From Candidatus Zixiibacteriota bacterium (lineage in GTDB: Bacteria; Zixibacteria; MSB-5A5; SM1-73): DNA of 7,116 nt. Of the stretch, positions 6,014 to 7,116 are shown piece after piece. The stretch is from the NCBI GenBank assembly GCA_020341875.1, contig CP070839.1:2010245-2017360 (forward strand), written 5' to 3'. Within the stretch, counting starts at the first letter, position 1, and every line of letters starts with the position of its first letter. The notes under the pieces were generated by a model. That model ran no database searches. It was given only the letters and a program-made list of their open reading frames with translations, and had not been told where the DNA came from. The position numbers were made by a program, and so were the translations under genes.

Positions 6014-6066
6014 GGGGCCCGATTCATCGGGTCCCGCCGAAGGCGGGGTGGGATGAATCCGACCCC
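6014..6066. repeat. compound inverted repeat, third module of the REP-like cluster
   Basis: CCCGCC (6033-6038) and GGCGGG (6042-6047) pair around GAA. GATTCATC (6021-6028) and GATGAATC (6052-6059) form an outer 8-bp stem, and GGGG (6014-6017) with CCCC (6063-6066) closes it. An alternative small stem pairs GGGGCCCG with CGGGTCCC (6014-6034). A further GGATGAATC occurs at 6166-6174, perhaps a partial remnant. Confidence 0.7.
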
Positions 6067-6203
6067 TACTCTCCGCGCCTGCGTGGGCCATACCGCTTGA
6101 CGTAGCATTCCTTTCGCCTGACTTTTCCGATTAGGGTATTGACTGTACCATTTACGCGTTAGCCCGGATGAATCGGCGTTGCATATATGCCCCCCAAGGA
6201 GTC

Positions 6204-6240
6204 TTTTTCCCTTGACAAAGAGGGCCGGAAGGTTTACCTT
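6204..6240 (+). promoter_or_regulatory. promoter of the second secreted-protein cassette
   Basis: TTGACA (6212-6217), 17-nt spacer, TACCTT (6235-6240). It sits in the same 15-nt block as the first promoter (6204-6218 equals 3501-3515), with the same spacer length and a -10 differing by one base. The region between the REP-like cluster and this promoter (6067-6203) holds no gene; CCGATT (6127-6132) and AATCGG (6171-6176) are a possible distant pair. Confidence 0.75.
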
Positions 6241-6360
6241 AAAAACTGGAAGGGGAAAAACGAATCTCGGGCTGTATCTTGCTGGTTGCCGGAATGGACC
6301 CCGAGGAGAGTGCATCTGCCTCGCTCGCGGCATCAGGGGATGCTGTCTCTGCCCCATAAC

Positions 6361-6403
6361 GCCTGGATCCTAGCATCCGGGCCTAACCAAGGAGGAGTCT
6401 GCC
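6361..6403 (+). promoter_or_regulatory. conserved leader hairpin plus Shine-Dalgarno block (second copy)
   Basis: GCCTGGAT (6361-6368) pairs with ATCCGGGC (6375-6382), 8 bp with one U-G pair and a 6-nt loop. CTAAC (6383-6387) and AAGGAGGA (6389-6396) follow, with GGAGG ending 8 nt before ATG 6404. Relative to the first copy, the pair T3652-A3671 is C6362-G6381 here (compensatory) and T3658-G3665 is T6368-A6375 (compatible). The loop sequence differs while its length is kept. Confidence 0.65.
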
Positions 6404-6439
6404 ATGTCAGTCTATTTTCTGCCCTCAAAATTCCCCTGA
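6404..6439 (+). CDS. 11-codon leader peptide uORF (second copy)
   Basis: ATG at 6404 is led by AAGGAGGA (6389-6396) and encodes MSVYFLPSKFP, then TGA. It shares length, SD spacing, Met1, Ser2, Tyr4, a basic residue at 9 and terminal Pro11 with the uORF at 3693-3728, although most other codons differ. It ends 265 nt upstream of the second secreted-protein gene, much further than the 82 nt in the first cassette, so direct translational coupling is unlikely here. An effect on leader RNA folding, stability or termination is more plausible. A hairpin (GTCGT/ACGAC, 6454-6458 and 6465-6469) follows the stop. Confidence 0.5.
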   Translation: MSVYFLPSKFP

Positions 6440-6546
6440 CTTAGTTCTACGGTGTCGTTCCCGGACGACGGAGAGCGGATTGGGTATTCGACTCTCTGGC
6501 GTTCTGCACGAGGATATGGTAAGGGGTGAGAAAGCGTGAACGAAAT

Positions 6547-6580
6547 CTTGCTTAAATGTGATGAAGCAAGGAGTTTTGCT
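6547..6580 (+). promoter_or_regulatory. mutually exclusive stem pair in the second leader
   Basis: AAGCAAG (6564-6570) can pair perfectly with upstream CTTGCTT (6547-6553, 10-nt loop), or its core AGCAA can pair with downstream TTGCT (6576-6580). Only one pairing can form at a time. No function is assigned; a switch or attenuator is one possibility. Confidence 0.3.
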
Positions 6581-6607
6581 GTCGATATTTGGCTATAAGG
6601 GGTGCTT

Positions 6608-6640
6608 ATCTTTCTGATTTCGTTTTTCCGAAAGAAAGAT
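6608..6640 (+). promoter_or_regulatory. hairpin upstream of the second secreted-protein gene
   Basis: ATCTTTCT (6608-6615) pairs with AGAAAGAT (6633-6640) and TTCG (6619-6622) with CGAA (6629-6632), with a 3-nt bulge and a T-rich loop. No T run follows, so it is not an obvious terminator. It ends 64 nt before the ATG at 6705. Confidence 0.4.
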
Positions 6641-6704
6641 CAATCAACTATTTAACCAACCAAACGAGTGAGAGATACACTCTAACAGCAGGAGGTAGGG
6701 AGAA

Positions 6705-7116
6705 ATGAAAAGGAAAGGCGGTTGGTGTTTTGACAAGGCGGTGGTGTTCGCCTTGGCAGTAGTGCTGGCAGTGTCATTTGTAGCCGTTGCGGCATACACA
6801 GCTGGCGAGAAAAAAGCGGAGATGACGGCGTTCCCTCAGGGCGAGGGTGTACGCGGTTCGGGGCCGGGTGCCACTAAGGCCGTGGTCTGGGACAACGGGA
6901 TGCAATATGAGAACTTGCTTTCGGCGCAAATCGAGAGCGACCCGTCTGGCCTGATCTCCGAGCCGGCGGATGACTTCCAGTTCGCCACAGACCAGATGGT
7001 GAACGACGTTCATTGGATTGGCGGATACTTCAGCGGTCCCCCGAATGTCGGCGACTTTGACTGGCGAGTAACCTTCTACAACGACGACGGTAGTGGCAAC
7101 AAGCCGGGTGCGGTCA
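6705..7116 (+). CDS. second secreted beta-sandwich paralogue, 3' end outside the window
   Basis: ATG at 6705 follows GGAGG (6691-6695) at 9-nt spacing. The frame stays open for 137 codons to the window edge. The first 30 or so residues form a Sec signal peptide (MKRKGGWCFDK, a hydrophobic core, AVA/AA near 27-30). The mature part aligns with the 670-aa neighbour: VRGSGPGATKAVVWDN against VRGGAAPATKDIVYDN, then DDFQF, VNDVHWIGGY, FDWRVTFYND and GNKPGA. The two are therefore paralogues sharing at least the first beta-rich domain. Whether this one also ends in dockerin-like repeats cannot be seen. It has its own promoter and leader, so it is a separate transcription unit. Its function is unknown beyond being an exported structural or binding protein. 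Confidence 0.93.
   Translation, partial: MKRKGGWCFDKAVVFALAVVLAVSFVAVAAYTAGEKKAEMTAFPQGEGVRGSGPGATKAVVWDNGMQYENLLSAQIESDPSGLISEPADDFQFATDQMVNDVHWIGGYFSGPPNVGDFDWRVTFYNDDGSGNKPGAV

Noticed and set aside
6269..6282. GG-N10-GC with TTGCT, a possible sigma-54 -24/-12 site in the second leader
   Set aside because: The -24 half matches poorly beyond GG, there is no counterpart in the first cassette, and a better sigma-70 promoter lies just upstream.
5795..6357. Minus-strand frames with GILPA- and GRASCPPIGRI-like strings
   Set aside because: These are translations of the REP-like hairpins, without SD and without domain features.
6536..6598. 20-codon frame starting with GTG between the second uORF and the secreted gene
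   Set aside because: Weak SD, no counterpart in the first cassette, and it overlaps the alternative stems.
1..7116. CRISPR array, insertion sequence, integrase or attachment site
   Set aside because: No regularly spaced direct repeats, transposase or integrase motifs, or duplicated tRNA 3' end were found.

Overview
The window is bacterial DNA of moderate GC content. Most genes have strong Shine-Dalgarno sites, and the promoters are close to the sigma-70 consensus. Nothing here names the species. Exported proteins with C-terminal dockerin-like EF-hand repeats, tandem paralogues of them, and REP-like hairpin clusters are often seen together in environmental or candidate-phylum bacteria of the FCB/Planctomycetes-like type. 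That placement is an inference only.

Left part (1-2520, minus strand): a 600-plus-residue sigma-54 activator with an N-terminal coiled coil, GAF, AAA+ (GAFTGA) and Fis-type HTH. A probable terminator lies downstream at 328-350. A near-consensus promoter overlaps the longest possible TTG start, so the mRNA probably begins almost exactly at a downstream GTG (2320). Positions 1-327 hold no supportable gene.

Middle (2474-3217): a compact plus-strand tRNA unit with anticodon CAU, most likely tRNA-Ile2, made of promoter, tRNA and terminator. A bidirectional hairpin terminator follows, then a structured stretch ending in a plus-strand terminator that may be a small RNA. Last is an 80-residue minus-strand protein resembling the N-terminal segment of GvpH/Hsp20-like proteins but lacking an alpha-crystallin domain.

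Right part (3500-7116, plus strand): two tandem paralogous genes for secreted proteins. The first is complete (670 aa, two C-terminal dockerin-like repeats); the second is cut by the window edge. Each is preceded by the same regulatory cassette: a TTGACA-N17-TAYCTT promoter inside a 15-nt identical block, a roughly 150-nt leader, a short hairpin with compensatory change, a conserved CTAAC plus Shine-Dalgarno block, and an 11-codon ORF of pattern M-S-x-Y...P-stop. The uORF lies 82 nt (first) or 265 nt (second) ahead of the main start codon. This repeated leader-peptide cassette is the best candidate for an undescribed system. Between the two genes lies a cluster of REP-like hairpins (5891-6066).

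The regulator is probably not the direct regulator of the secreted genes, because no convincing -24/-12 site precedes them.
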